The notes under the pieces were generated by a model. The model saw only the letters and a program-made list of their open reading frames with translations, was not told where the DNA came from and ran no database searches. Positions 46,886 to 57,639 of a DNA stretch of 64,000 nt are shown piece by piece. Position 1 is the first letter of the stretch, and each line of letters starts with the position of its first letter. Origin of the DNA: Moniliophthora roreri. Its lineage: Eukaryota; Basidiomycota; Agaricomycetes; Agaricales; Marasmiaceae. The stretch is taken from positions 186,001 through 250,000 of the forward strand of contig LATX02000210.1 of assembly GCA_001466705.2 (NCBI GenBank), in the 5' to 3' direction. Made by a program: the position numbers and the translations under genes.

Positions 46886-47224
46886 ACATGATGGAGAAGG
46901 ATAAATCAATGGAGTGGTTCGTTTTATGCAGATTCTGCGTATGATTCGCGCTCTGATTGTTAATTCTGTTCCCGTACGTGTGCACTTGTTATTTCCAGCT
47001 AGAACACGAATGCACAGCCAACGTTGATGTGTTCATGAGCCTTGTCAATTCTTCAGGTGAACTTCTTTGAGTGGAGGGTGAAGTTGGCAGAAAATGGAAA
47101 TCTTGACAACAAGATTCTTCAAGTAGGATATCGGGGAAGTGGTCATCATGAAGTATGCTCAGCCTTCGTTGCTTTCTATATCACATCCATCCTGGCCATG
47201 ATAAGCGTAACCTTGGACCTAACC

Positions 47225-48186
47225 TCAGCCTCCCTTCCCGCTCAAACTCCTGAAGAATTCTGAATATGCATGTTCTACGTCGAACGACAGTTGCCTTGAC
47301 TGTTCTTCGCTTATTGTTTCGGAAGCGGACATTCCGTTCAGAGTTATCAGCCTGTGTCGCATCGGTAAATCCAAAAGGAGAAAAGGAGACAGAAAGCGTA
47401 CCATCCAACCAACCGACTCCTCGCCTCTCCATCTCCCTGTCCTGTATTCTTGAATCTCGCATATCCTGTGACCACGTTCTGCAGCAGGGGGTGTAATTGG
47501 TCTTTGGCGCGGAGATTGAGTTTGAGTGCGTCCATAAATGTTATGAAGGACTATTTCCGTGTTGCGTCCAGTCGTAAGCAAAGGGAAATGAAGGCAGGTT
47601 TGTTGGACGAGGCAATGAGGTATAATTCATGATCATAGGCAAGATAGACAGTCAGAGTCTGAAGCGATGAACAGAAGATGGCATAGAATGTACCTCGGTC
47701 GTCTCAGCGACCCACTTCGCTGTCTCAGGTCCAGACATGCCCGAATCACCTGGATGCTCTACTGTAGCAGGGACACCAACCTTGACACGCTCGAGAGCGG
47801 CTGAGGAGTCCATCTGTGAGGCGGAGCTGGGGTCATCATCTTCTGTGAGGAGTCGGATGGAGGAGACATACCCGATAGCGCTTCATAAACTCTTCTACAT
47901 TCGACCCAACCTCATCTCGTACAATCTTCTGCTTCATTATGGTATTGTATTGGGAAAGGAGGCGTGTGCATGCTGGTGTGTATCTCTTTGCGAAATCTTA
48001 ACTTCATTTTCATACCCCATGAAGAGGAACAACGCACTCAGCCGCAGTAATTGCATCCCTCATATACGCCGCCTCGAGGTAATGTATACTCGTCAGTATA
48101 CCAAATAACGTAGCGAGAGTTTCGTATTTCTCTCGTTCAGTTTTGATAGTGTACAGCCTGACTTCTTCGTCCAATGAAAAGGACAT
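47225..48186 (-). CDS. VPS28: VPS28, ESCRT-I subunit
   Basis: Start at 48186: MSFSLDEEVRLYTIKTERE, then YETLATLFGILTSIHYLEAA and YMRDAITAAE. A GTGCGT intron leads to YTPACTRLLSQYNTIMKQK with IVRDEVGSNVEEFMKRYR; a further intron (GTATGT...CACAG) leads to MDSSAALERVKVGVPATVEH and ETAKWVAETTE. After the next intron come SFITFMDALKLNLRAKDQLHP, and the last exon gives LITLNGMSASETISEEQSRQ and FDVEHAYSEFFRSL. This is the full N-terminal core plus four-helix C-terminal domain of Vps28, about 240 residues. ESCRT-I sorts ubiquitinated cargo at endosomes; the C-domain recruits ESCRT-II/III. All splices are in phase, so the gene looks functional, unlike its neighbour copy at 46200-46885. The stop is at 47225. 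Confidence 0.85.
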
Positions 48187-49095
48187 TGTGGTGGTAGTGA
48201 AAGAGAGATCGTGATGCCATTGTCTCGCGCCTCACGGTCCTCCAACTATGGGGAGATTACTGGTTTCAAGTTCACCACCTCATTGATAATCCCTCACCAC
48301 TGCCCATGACTTCCTAAGTGTAGTTATGACTCCTCGTTGATTTTATTCTATAGCCATTGTATTCACCGTTCATTCGCTACCATACTCATATACAGCTGAG
48401 CTGGCCCGGACAATTTCTGCATCTGCGACACTCTTGGGCTAGAGCGGTTACGTTGAGGGTTTGGATTCATCCTAAGCAAGGCCTAGAACTTAAAATGAAC
48501 CTTTCACTTTTATACACTGTGGCGGCTTGCCTGATATACATGCTCTTGCAGCTGCACTATCCTAGACAGCGGCGAATGCGAGTATTGCGTGACTATGTTG
48601 TTCAATGTGACAGGAACCTGGGTGCAACACACCGATCCCTTTCCTCACTTCGGACTGTTTGTCCAGTCATTGCATATGGTCGACGGCACCTATGCCCAAT
48701 GCTGGGCTCCTGGACCTATGCGTCCGAGGATGTAGCATGAAGAGAAACTTGAACATGATGGGTCAGACTCAAGACGCGTGAGTGTGTGCTACATTATAAC
48801 GCTTCTTCCATCTCAGTGCACTCGAGTTAGTGTCTCAAGCAAGTCTCAGGGCTCATGATGTGCGTGCGTCTTGAACTACTCCCTCAAACAATTGACTCAA
48901 TATGGTCTCCACGACCCACGACAGGAAAAAAAAAAGTTTATCCTGGACCCCGTTTCGCATCCGACACAGCTCTTCCGGATCTCTTCCTAACCAATACACT
49001 GTCGGATGTTCCTAGGTCACTAAGTTCTGTACCGCACTTCATAAAAAGCTGAAAGATCGAGCATAGGTGTCTTCCTTCAAATCATTTCCGTCGAT
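48187..49095. other. Intergenic with one unassigned frame
   Basis: Contains the VPS28 promoter and an open frame 48357-48740 (+) without recognised domains; a stretch of it (codons for TLRVWI) resembles 51537-51556, so it may be part of the duplicated sequence rather than a gene. Confidence 0.3.
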
Positions 49096-50607
49096 ATGGC
49101 AGAAATGCCGCCAACAATACCTGAAAAGCTTGTTCCCGTGCTCAGCACCGTGCATTCGATTGTTCTTTAAATGTCCACTTTGTCGGTACGATTGTCAGTC
49201 ATCATATTCTGACTTCATCTAATAGGTTGGTTCAGGCAATGTATTTCGTCTATGGTAAGTTTCATTCTCTATCTCAGTGGGATCTTAAGGTAAAGTCGAT
49301 ATCCCTTACTAGGCATATACGTTCTTCTTTTCGGAACATACATGTCCATGGTGACTAAACACCAGCAGGATGACAAATACCACAACAACAGACTGTATGC
49401 TTCACTCACCATAACACTCTTCGTATTATCCACGGCCTTGGTCGCAATTTATACGCGTTTCGGTATCGTGGGATCCGTCATCCGTTTCGACGCCATCCAA
49501 ACTCGGGATTTTGGTCTGTTAGTGAACCGCTTGACACGCGGTACTAGAAGGGTGGTTTATCTGTAAGAGAAACGTGTTCTATTGCAAGTTTTGTTCTCAA
49601 GATCTCTTTTAGCGCTTTTGCCGATCTGCTTGCTGTCCTTCTCAAGTAAATCTTTCCACCACCAGGTTCGTACAAGGGAACTGAGACCTTAATATTCTAG
49701 CATTACAGTGGATTGTATGCTGTTCGCCTCGCAATTAACACCCCCGACATTACCCTGATACCATTTCATCTCCAGACTCACCGTTGCTATGTGATCTGGG
49801 GATTCAGTAAACGAGTCGCCATCCCACTGATAGTAGGGTCCATCCTGATAAATGGTACGTCCCTCCCTGCTTTTCTTTTTCTACACTCAAGCTGACCGTT
49901 TGCTCTATCCAAGCTCTCGGAATTGCTGAGATGACATTAATGACAATAGACGCCAGGACAAGCTCATCAAGTTACATGTTATACAAAATTGGAAACCTTA
50001 GCGGGTTCGCATACGATATCAGTATCGCCGCTTTCAATTTCGTGCTAACCCTACTCACTGGTGTGTTCGCCTCTCAATGCCTCTCAATATCGGCGTTGAT
50101 CCACACATTCACAGCCGGGCGTATTTGGTGGATCCATCGTCAAGCCTATCCCCATGATATTCATCATGGTGCATTTCTCCATTCAGTTTTGAGAATCATG
50201 TAAGTTGGTGCTACACATCGAAGATTTATGAAAGCCTCATCCTGCTAGACTGGAGTCAGGCATGATATATCCAATCTCCTCCGCCTTAGGCCTGATTTTA
50301 GCAAATACCCGGACTCTAACCAATTATATTTCACTAGCCCCCGTGATAGCGCTTAGCGCGGTAAGGTTTCGCATTCTAAGGCATGAGTGCTACTTGGGCT
50401 GACAGTAACGACTCGCAGGGAATTGCTCCGACGTTGATTATGGTCCGAGCCAAGCTTGGCAAGACCGTCGAAAGCATGCAAGATCAGGTCTCCACTATTC
50501 GTTTCACAAGTCGGCCAGCACCTCAGGAGGGGACGCAGATGCAGATTCATTCGATTGGGAACCCTAGTGTAGCGGAAATGGAAGTTGAGAGTGTCAAGAA
50601 GCAATGA
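49096..50607 (+). pseudogene. Membrane-protein family, copy B (best preserved, possibly non-functional)
   Basis: Exon-like blocks in order: MAEMPPTIPEKLVPVLSTVH; a YTFFF helix segment near 49315; LYASLTITLFVLSTALVAIY with VIRFDAIQTRDFGLLVNRL; FADLLAVLL; HRCYVIWGFSKRVAIPLIVG with SILINALGIAEM; FVLTLLTGVFA; ALIHTFTAGRIWWIHRQA; ESGMIYPISSALGLI; and GIAPTLIMVRAKLGKTVESM to the stop at 50607. This is the pattern of a seven-helix-like membrane protein family of Agaricomycetes with no assigned function. Doubts: a stop follows SIVL in the first block, and where a donor GT is expected after DCML (near 49723) the sequence reads TTCGCC. It may be a recent pseudogene or use other splices; coding status is open. 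Confidence 0.6.
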
Positions 50608-52329
50608 ATGATGGATGGGAAGGAGACGATTGTATTGTAATTGGAAGAGTTATCTTCGTTCTCCATTTCGTACGCGTCGTATTTATCTCATTTGCCAGTA
50701 AACTCGCTGTCTTGTTGACACTCTGATCGATTCTCCCTGTTCGAGAGCATATGTATGACCATTGCTGTGGATACTCATGTTTCTTTTCGCATCATCCGAT
50801 AGAGCCTGTTATGACAGGGAGGCTGACTGCTAGAACCAGAATAGCTCAAGATGTAGAATCATAAGCCAAACGCGTCGAAGGCGACGGTTCGACAACTAGG
50901 AACATCGATGTGCATTTGTCAGGCTCGTATGAAGGCCTCGCAAGGCCCTCATTTGCTCTTATGGCACGAGCCTTTGGCAGCGCCGAAAGTTCTTGATTGA
51001 ACATGGTGGCACGAAATATAATATCATGAGGCGTTGATTAGAGTGAACGATGAACGGAGCCGAGGCTCTTCATGCTGTACTCATAACACATATCATCCTC
51101 GATCTTCCCGTAACCCCTCACGCGTCAGCCCCGTTGACGTCAACTTCGTGGACCGTCACTACCCTCTCAGTCTCCTATAAATACTACCCACGCACTCTCC
51201 TACCGACGTGACTAGATGACAGTGAGAGTTCCCTGCGCTGAATGAACCTTGATGTCCAAGGGCAGCATTCGAGTTATGAGAGATGGCTTTTGGGTAAATA
51301 AATCAATGAGAGCCGCGTGATCGCCTTTAGCAAGCTCAGTCGTGAATTATAAGTAAAGGACGCGAGGACGTGTACTCTGCACTTGCGTCTCCAGCAATTC
51401 GGGCGCTTTCTTCTCCGATTCCATCATTCACCAGGGTGCGCCCGACCTAGTCGTTCGATTCGGATTCTTGAGGATCAACAAGTTGTATAGGGGTTACTGA
51501 AGGTCTCGCGGGGAAGTTGAATAGAGGAGGAAGGACTATGACGTTACGAGTGTGGATATCGTGCGTACCAACCATACAAGCCACCATAGCAGTTCTTTCC
51601 AAACTCATCGTTGCTTTCAAGCCCCATATGTCCAAAGTATCCATGCAGCTATTTCGTTACCGGAAGAAAATCAAAATTTACACTCCAAGCCATCTTCGCC
51701 ATCTTGTAATATCAAAATTCGGAAAATGGGAGCTCCGAGCGAACTTCAGCCTCCTTCCTATCGACGAATGAGTGAATGGAATGAAGATCAACTGCGTCTA
51801 CGTATAACTGTTCCCTTTATCTAAAGGTGTCTCCAAACTAATCCTTGACAGATGCTTTCAAATGCAATTGTGCATCTGTTCTTGATTCTCGATGACCATC
51901 CATCTCAAATCTATTAATGCTCGGGAGCTGTGGACTTCTAATAGCTGAAACTCTGATGACGCGCAGCGTTGGCACGACTTCCTACACTGTTCCCTTTTTA
52001 CCCAAGTTTATTATTTTGCAGTTGCATAGTAGGACACGTATAGCCTTTCACCTGTTCCCGTTTCTGAACGAATCTATCAACATTCATGAAGAGCTAGGCG
52101 GCCTTTGCTCTCCACGGATGAAAGTAACACAGCCATGCCTATGCTTGTGTACCAGAGAACTTCAAATGTTTCTTCACAGCTGGTCAATCACTAAATGTAT
52201 CCCTCGCCACTATCTCAGGAGGGTTGCCTCTCAAGTGCGGTTCAAATGCGAAGCGACTAAAACCTTCAAGTTCCCGGTTCAGAGGAGCTTAGTGGCAAGT
52301 GTCCTCCACTGAATTCCTTCGTCCCGGAG
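50608..52329. other. Duplicated non-coding region
   Basis: No gene is recognised. 51895-51930 carries the leader words (ccatctcaaatctat, gctcgggag) also present at 40950 and 44460. Open frames near 51517-51824 and 51917-52312 show no domain. A TATA-like element (tataaatac) lies at about 51176-51184. Confidence 0.35.
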
Positions 52330-53753
52330 ATGTCTTCAACAGTGCCTGAAGAGATTTCTCCATACGTTTCCGTTGAGTCTCCACTTTGTCGGTATGTTCG
52401 ACCTCCCCACAGTATCCTGACCTATTTCGTTCCGAGCTGATGGTGAATCTAGGTAATGTTTTTCATTTATGGTGAATTCTCAATGTCCGTTTCAGAGGTC
52501 TCATAGTCTGACTAGGTCCTTCCTTAGGTTTATACGTTGCTCTTTTTTGAACGCATGTCTATATAACGGGGAAGCGCCAAAAAGACAATGAACTGCACAA
52601 TGCCAACATAGCTGCATTGACGACGGCGGTTCTATTCAGATTATCTACGACCTTCGTTGTCACCTACACGTTTGACACGATTATGGGAGCCATTTTCCCC
52701 TTCAATGCAATCAAAACTCGGGATTATGACCTGTTGATGACATACTTAACACACAATGTTGAAGAAACGACCATCGAGTAAGAAACATGCTTTACACTCT
52801 GACCTTGCGTCACTAATGCAACTTCAAAGGTCTATTGTTCTACTATCTCCTATTCTTCTCAAGTTTGCCTTTCCCCAAAGTACTTGATCAATACAAGGAA
52901 CACCGAGGACTTGATAATTTAGTTTTGCTGCGAATTGTATGCTAGTTTGTGTCGCGACGAACACGCTCCAAGCTGATATTCAATTTCCCGCAAATTCACC
53001 GTTGTTATTTGATTTAGGGCACCGGGAAGCGAGTGGGCTTGCCCTTGGCAGTAGCTTTGGTCCTTACAAATGGTGTGTGGCTCACTGTCTCCCTTAAATC
53101 ACATTGTCAGTCTGCCCTGTTCAAGTGCTTGGGATCGCTGGGTCAATAGTGCAGGCTATTGGTATCAGTGACACAACCATCAAGTCAAACGTCAAGTTAC
53201 TCGAAATCGGGATCGATTTTTAGCCATATACGAGATCATCAGTGCCATCGTCAATTCAGCACTTACCTCACTCACTGGTCTGTTAGGACCCTTTGAGTAC
53301 GCTTCCTGATATCAGTGATTATGCTTACAGCTGGACGTATTTGGTGGATCCATCGCCAAGCCCGTGCTCACGGTATTCATACTAGTGACGCAGTCATTGA
53401 TTCAGTCTCGAGAATTGTGTGAGTCGGTGATATATATTGACAAGTTCCGGCATGCTTACTGACTAAGTGCTAGGTTTGAATCCGGAATAATGTTTCCGAT
53501 GTTCTGTGTTGCGGCCCTGATTGTGAATAATACTACTTCTCTATATGTTGTTGATTTGGACCCTATCAAGGTCCTTAGCGTTGTGAGGCTCATATTCTAG
53601 TTCATGAACACCGGCCTGACGAGTATGACACAGGGAATTGCTCCAACATTGATCATGGTCCGCGCCAAGCTTGATAAAAACGTCGAAAGTCTGCAGGATC
53701 AAATTTCTGATATTTGCTTCACCAGTCGACCAGCACCTCGGGAGGGGAATTAG
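52330..53753 (+). pseudogene. Membrane-protein family, degenerate copy C
   Basis: Alignable with copy B: start MSSTVPEEISPYVSVESPL at 52330; LTTAVLFRLSTTFVVTYTFD with FPFNAIKTRDYDLLMTYLT near 52615-52780; a broken counterpart of the HRCYVIWG exon near 53000, where a stop replaces the tryptophan-glycine region; AGRIWWIHRQARAHGIH near 53335; and GIAPTLIMVRAKLDKNVESL with FTSRPAPREGN and a stop at 53751. The broken exon and loss of frame elsewhere make it a pseudogene. Confidence 0.65.
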
Positions 53754-53900
53754 ACGCAGATCCAATCGATCGAGAACCTCGGTGTAGCGGCAGTAGAAGC
53801 TGGGGGGCAATGTGGTCTAATTTCATTTTGTCTCGTTCGAGTTGTATTATTATTTATTCAGAGGCACAGCAAGTTTTGGCGACTTCCCCTTGCTTATACT

Positions 53901-53927
53901 TTCTCTCTCTCTCTCTCTCTCTCTCTC
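53901..53927. repeat. (CT)n microsatellite
   Basis: About 13 uninterrupted CT units. It lies in the roughly 600-base gap (53754-54367) between membrane-protein copy C and the amidotransferase gene, which otherwise shows no recognised gene. Confidence 0.9.
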
Positions 53928-54367
53928 AAGTCTGACACTTGATTGTTGTCGCTGCGGTACACATCACTGACAAGATGTGCTGATTCTCCGTTGCCTCTCC
54001 CCTTTTTATTTCATATTTACTCTTGTATATATTTGTACGCTGTTCAATATGATCCCTCGTGCGTTTGCAAGGGTCCTGTTCACACCCGGACAGTGTTGAA
54101 GACACCGCTTATCTCAACATCGAGTTGATGTCCTGAATATCCTTTGACTAGTGTGACAGGCGCGGCTTCTATACGAGGTAGTGGGTTTGTCATGCCTCAC
54201 GTCCTCAAACCAGTGAATTGTACAACACAAGTACAATGCTAAAATTTCTGTGAAGATGATTGACAGAACGTTCGCGACGGCCAATTTGCTCGGAACGTGC
54301 GTAGAGACGCACTTCGACATTCTATACCGTGTTATAGTAGTACATTTTCATATCTTCTATCAGGAGG

Positions 54368-55803
54368 TTAGGAGGAAGCCACAGCGTTGATATCTACTCC
54401 AATGATCCTCCATATAGTCTCTGCAATAAGGGGCCCATCATTCTTCCAATCCCTTCTCCTCATCGCGTCGTCATGGGTTTCCTGGTCCATTACGCCCTTC
54501 TCCGTACGTGCCCGAGTGATTTCAGAAACAATAGGCTCTGTGAATTCCGGGTGTCCTTGCACCGTAAATATTTGAATTTTGCTCAGATCCACAGGCCTTG
54601 AAACGTCCCCGGAAAACCGAACCATGCCTTGATTCATGGTGACATCCGTAGATCCTAAGAGATGGAAACTCGGCGGAACTTCTGGGACGTAGTCGCGGTG
54701 CATTTCTTGAATATTCTATTTGAGGATCGAGAGTATGAATATGAGTCCCACGCTGACTTGAACGGACGGAGAAATATGAAGGGAAGGAGCGTCATTTCCA
54801 ATGTGTTGAATGGCTCAAGTATCGGACGTATTGAACACCCACGTTGACAAGCATTCTTGGCCACAAGCAAGCGTGAAGGAAGGTATGATAACGTATCAAC
54901 GGTACTCACCAAGTCCTCCGCACCGAAGATCTCTTTCCCCAACTCGGTAAGCTTGACTGGCGTCGGGCCTACCTCCCATTTCGCACCGGGCACGCGTTCG
55001 CACTTCCCGCCGAGAGCCGTGGCAATGATTTGGTGTCCGAAACATATACCTATTTGCAGTCCCCAGTCAATCAATAACCGGATAACACGGACAGGAGCGT
55101 ACCGATCAGCTTGAGGTCAGGATTGGGATTTGTAGCAGAATCAGCTATGCGTGCGACGTATGCAACGAGCTTCTGTATCCATTCCAAGGGATCGTAGGCA
55201 TTGGCGGCTATGAAAGACCGGGTGTCAGGATACAAAAAGTAGAGGTGGAGAAGAGAACTGGAGCAGGAAAGAGAATCTGGTGCGCTGTAACATGCATTTC
55301 GTCGGCAATCCAAGGAAAATAATAAGTTTCCTGCCACTGGATCCTGATCGGCGATATTTTCGCAAGGCTATGACTGCAGATGGGAATGGAAGAAAAGGAA
55401 TGTCCTCCGAAAGCATACCGAGTTATACCCAGTCGGGGAGAAGATCGGAAGTTATGCTTCAAAGGTGGAGAAATCAAGCAACAAGAAAGCCAGTGACAAC
55501 CCGGATCTTTGAGAATCCCCGATGAAGATGTGTACGAAGAAAACGGCTTTCAATGGACAGGAACTTACCTGACCCAGTCAGCATCACACAATCGTATTCC
55601 TTCAGCTTGTCGTCCTCTGGATATTCCATTCTATGTACCACATCATAATCATCAATCGTCAACTCGAAATGATTCGGTAGAGCTTGTGAGAGTAGCGTAT
55701 AGAAGATTTTGGTGTAATCTCCGTGTGTTGACAGTACTGTAGGTATCGGTGTGTCGCAGAGCAGGAGGGCAATTCGTATATGCTTGCTCGATTTGTGAAC
55801 CAT
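54368..55803 (-). CDS. Class I glutamine amidotransferase-like protein
   Basis: Start at 55803: MVHKSSKHIRIALLLCDTPI, then HGDYTKIFYTLLSQALP and YDVVHRMEYPEDDKLKEYDC leading to VMLTGS. Later exons give AANAYDPLEWIQKLVAYVAR, the nucleophile-elbow segment ICFGHQIIATALGGKCERVP with the expected cysteine, WEVGPTPVKLTELGKEIFG, MHRDYVPEVPPSFHLLG, and the catalytic His-Glu in QGHPEFTEPIVSEI. The stop is at 54368. This is a stand-alone GATase1 domain of the kind fungi carry in several copies (GMP-synthase amidotransferase-like, often annotated as class I glutamine amidotransferase-like). The true substrate is unknown; gamma-glutamyl peptidase activity is possible. All three triad residues are visible. 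Cytosolic. Confidence 0.85.
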
Positions 55804-57639
55804 TGTCGTCGTCTATTGGGAGTGGTTCTGAGAAGAAAGTTTCGAGGCCGAAGCTTACTATTGTTGAGGATAAGGTTATGTGCGCACGGGCCATTTCGGC
55901 ACAAGCGCTCACAGATTGCATTGTCCTAATGTAGCTTACTGAAAATAAAATACTATTCACCCTCATTGTCTTCAAGTATATGCTATTTCAAGTGCAGGAA
56001 ACGAAGAGTTTACAAGGAACCCGGGCTTGAAGCAGAACGCCTTGCCCAGGAATTGAGAAATGATGCATTTTGGCTCACTTTGGAGAGGGAGTCGCACCAA
56101 TAACCGCTACCACATGGGTATAGCACGGTAGGAGTGTTGCTACAGCATGGGTTTCAAAGTATAGCTTTTTGCCTTCAAAGCGCACTACAGACGACGGACT
56201 ACCATATGCTTTTCAGCATTTGACCATGGTGTCTCCTTGTCTCGACCCTATTATCTCTCTGTTATGTTGCGTGGCCGATCCCGGCATAGATAAGACGCAC
56301 CTCAAAATAACTGGTGGTGCATCTTTAAGTGCTTCTAGGGTAATAGTTAGTTCCAGTGGGTGAGCCAATCGCAAAATGGATGGTGACCAAAGCGAAACCA
56401 CACCACGCTTTGATACACTCCATTTCGGTGAGGGCTGAAGTTCAGGTAGCGCCAGTGTCTCCACCGTCTGTCGCATAATCGTTCCGTCGGATGTGTGATT
56501 CAAACACGAGACCGGATAATTTGCCAACTGAATAAAAGACGTAAGTAAGATTTGGAAGGATGAACGGGCATGGATTTTGTTGAACTGCTGACATAGATCA
56601 TAAGATTCCGAGGCCCTGGATGAATGCTGGCCGATGTCTCCGAGGCCAAGCAGTGACGCTTTGCCTATTCTGAGAGGGATGACGGAGCGCCGTTGAGGTT
56701 TGTGGGGTTGGCGATTCTGTCTAAAAACATAATTAGCCAGGTTCCGAGGTACAAACACGATTCCATCATGGGAGAGCGTCTGGCTTGGATGTCGAGAGCG
56801 CGACAGGTACCGCGGCCGGTCGCGAGAACAGCTTGGAAAATGAATAACCGACAGTGTAATATCTCTCTACGGAGTAATGGAGGGCTGAGAAAATGCTTGG
56901 AGGAGTCGCATCTTACGCCTTTCGGACTGGATGGTGAGAACGCTCGAGAATAGCCACAAGACACACGAATAGAATACATCACGAGTCGCTGAGCCAATTC
57001 CCCTGTTCCCTGCCTCTTTCGAGGAGATCAGTAATAGAGACACGAATCAACAACAGCACTTTTGATATGGGGTAATCGATGCAGCTTCGAAGAATAACCG
57101 AAGAAAAGGCCCATGTGCAATTTGTGAGGCATGAGAACAGCATGAGAATCATACTTCGGGAAATGATCTGTCCAAGGAACTGCGTCATGGCCTGTTCCCA
57201 TGCAATATGCACTGTTTTCGTACATGCATACGCGTGGGGTAAATGAGAACAATGCAGGTGAGTCAAAAGTATCCCCTGTTCCTGAGCTGACTCCACGTCC
57301 ACTCGGCGCTACGGCGGGACGAGGCTCGGAAGCATGAACGGCGATTTGTCGTCTTGATGTAAATGGGGGGCATCCAGCGAGAATTCTGGCAGACTAGAAG
57401 GAGGAGAATTGAGCAAGTGACACGGTGCATGACACGGCGGAATTGAGGTAGTAAATTGAGCGCAGCAGGCAGGCAGTATGAAGGGGAGATGCATACCAAG
57501 TTGCAGGACAACACGTGGATCGCACACTGAATTACCTTTTTAGAGTTTCTGTAAATAGTCGTAAGCAACATGGTTCCTGACTTTTCACTCTAAGATTCGG
57601 GCAAGTCTCCCCATTCCTCCACCCCGCTCGCTCGTCGCC
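55804..57639. other. Unassigned region with one long open frame
   Basis: Minus-strand frame 56758-56213 (181 codons, for example SLWSPSILRLAHPLELTITL) is long for this sequence and could be an exon of an unknown gene, with possible further exons to about 57570, but I recognise no domain, and no coherent splice chain was found. The right end holds the leader of the gene that begins at 57640. Confidence 0.3.

Noticed and set aside
53901..53927. CT run as a possible origin, promoter or CRISPR-like array
   Set aside because: It is a plain dinucleotide microsatellite; there are no spacers and no other signal.
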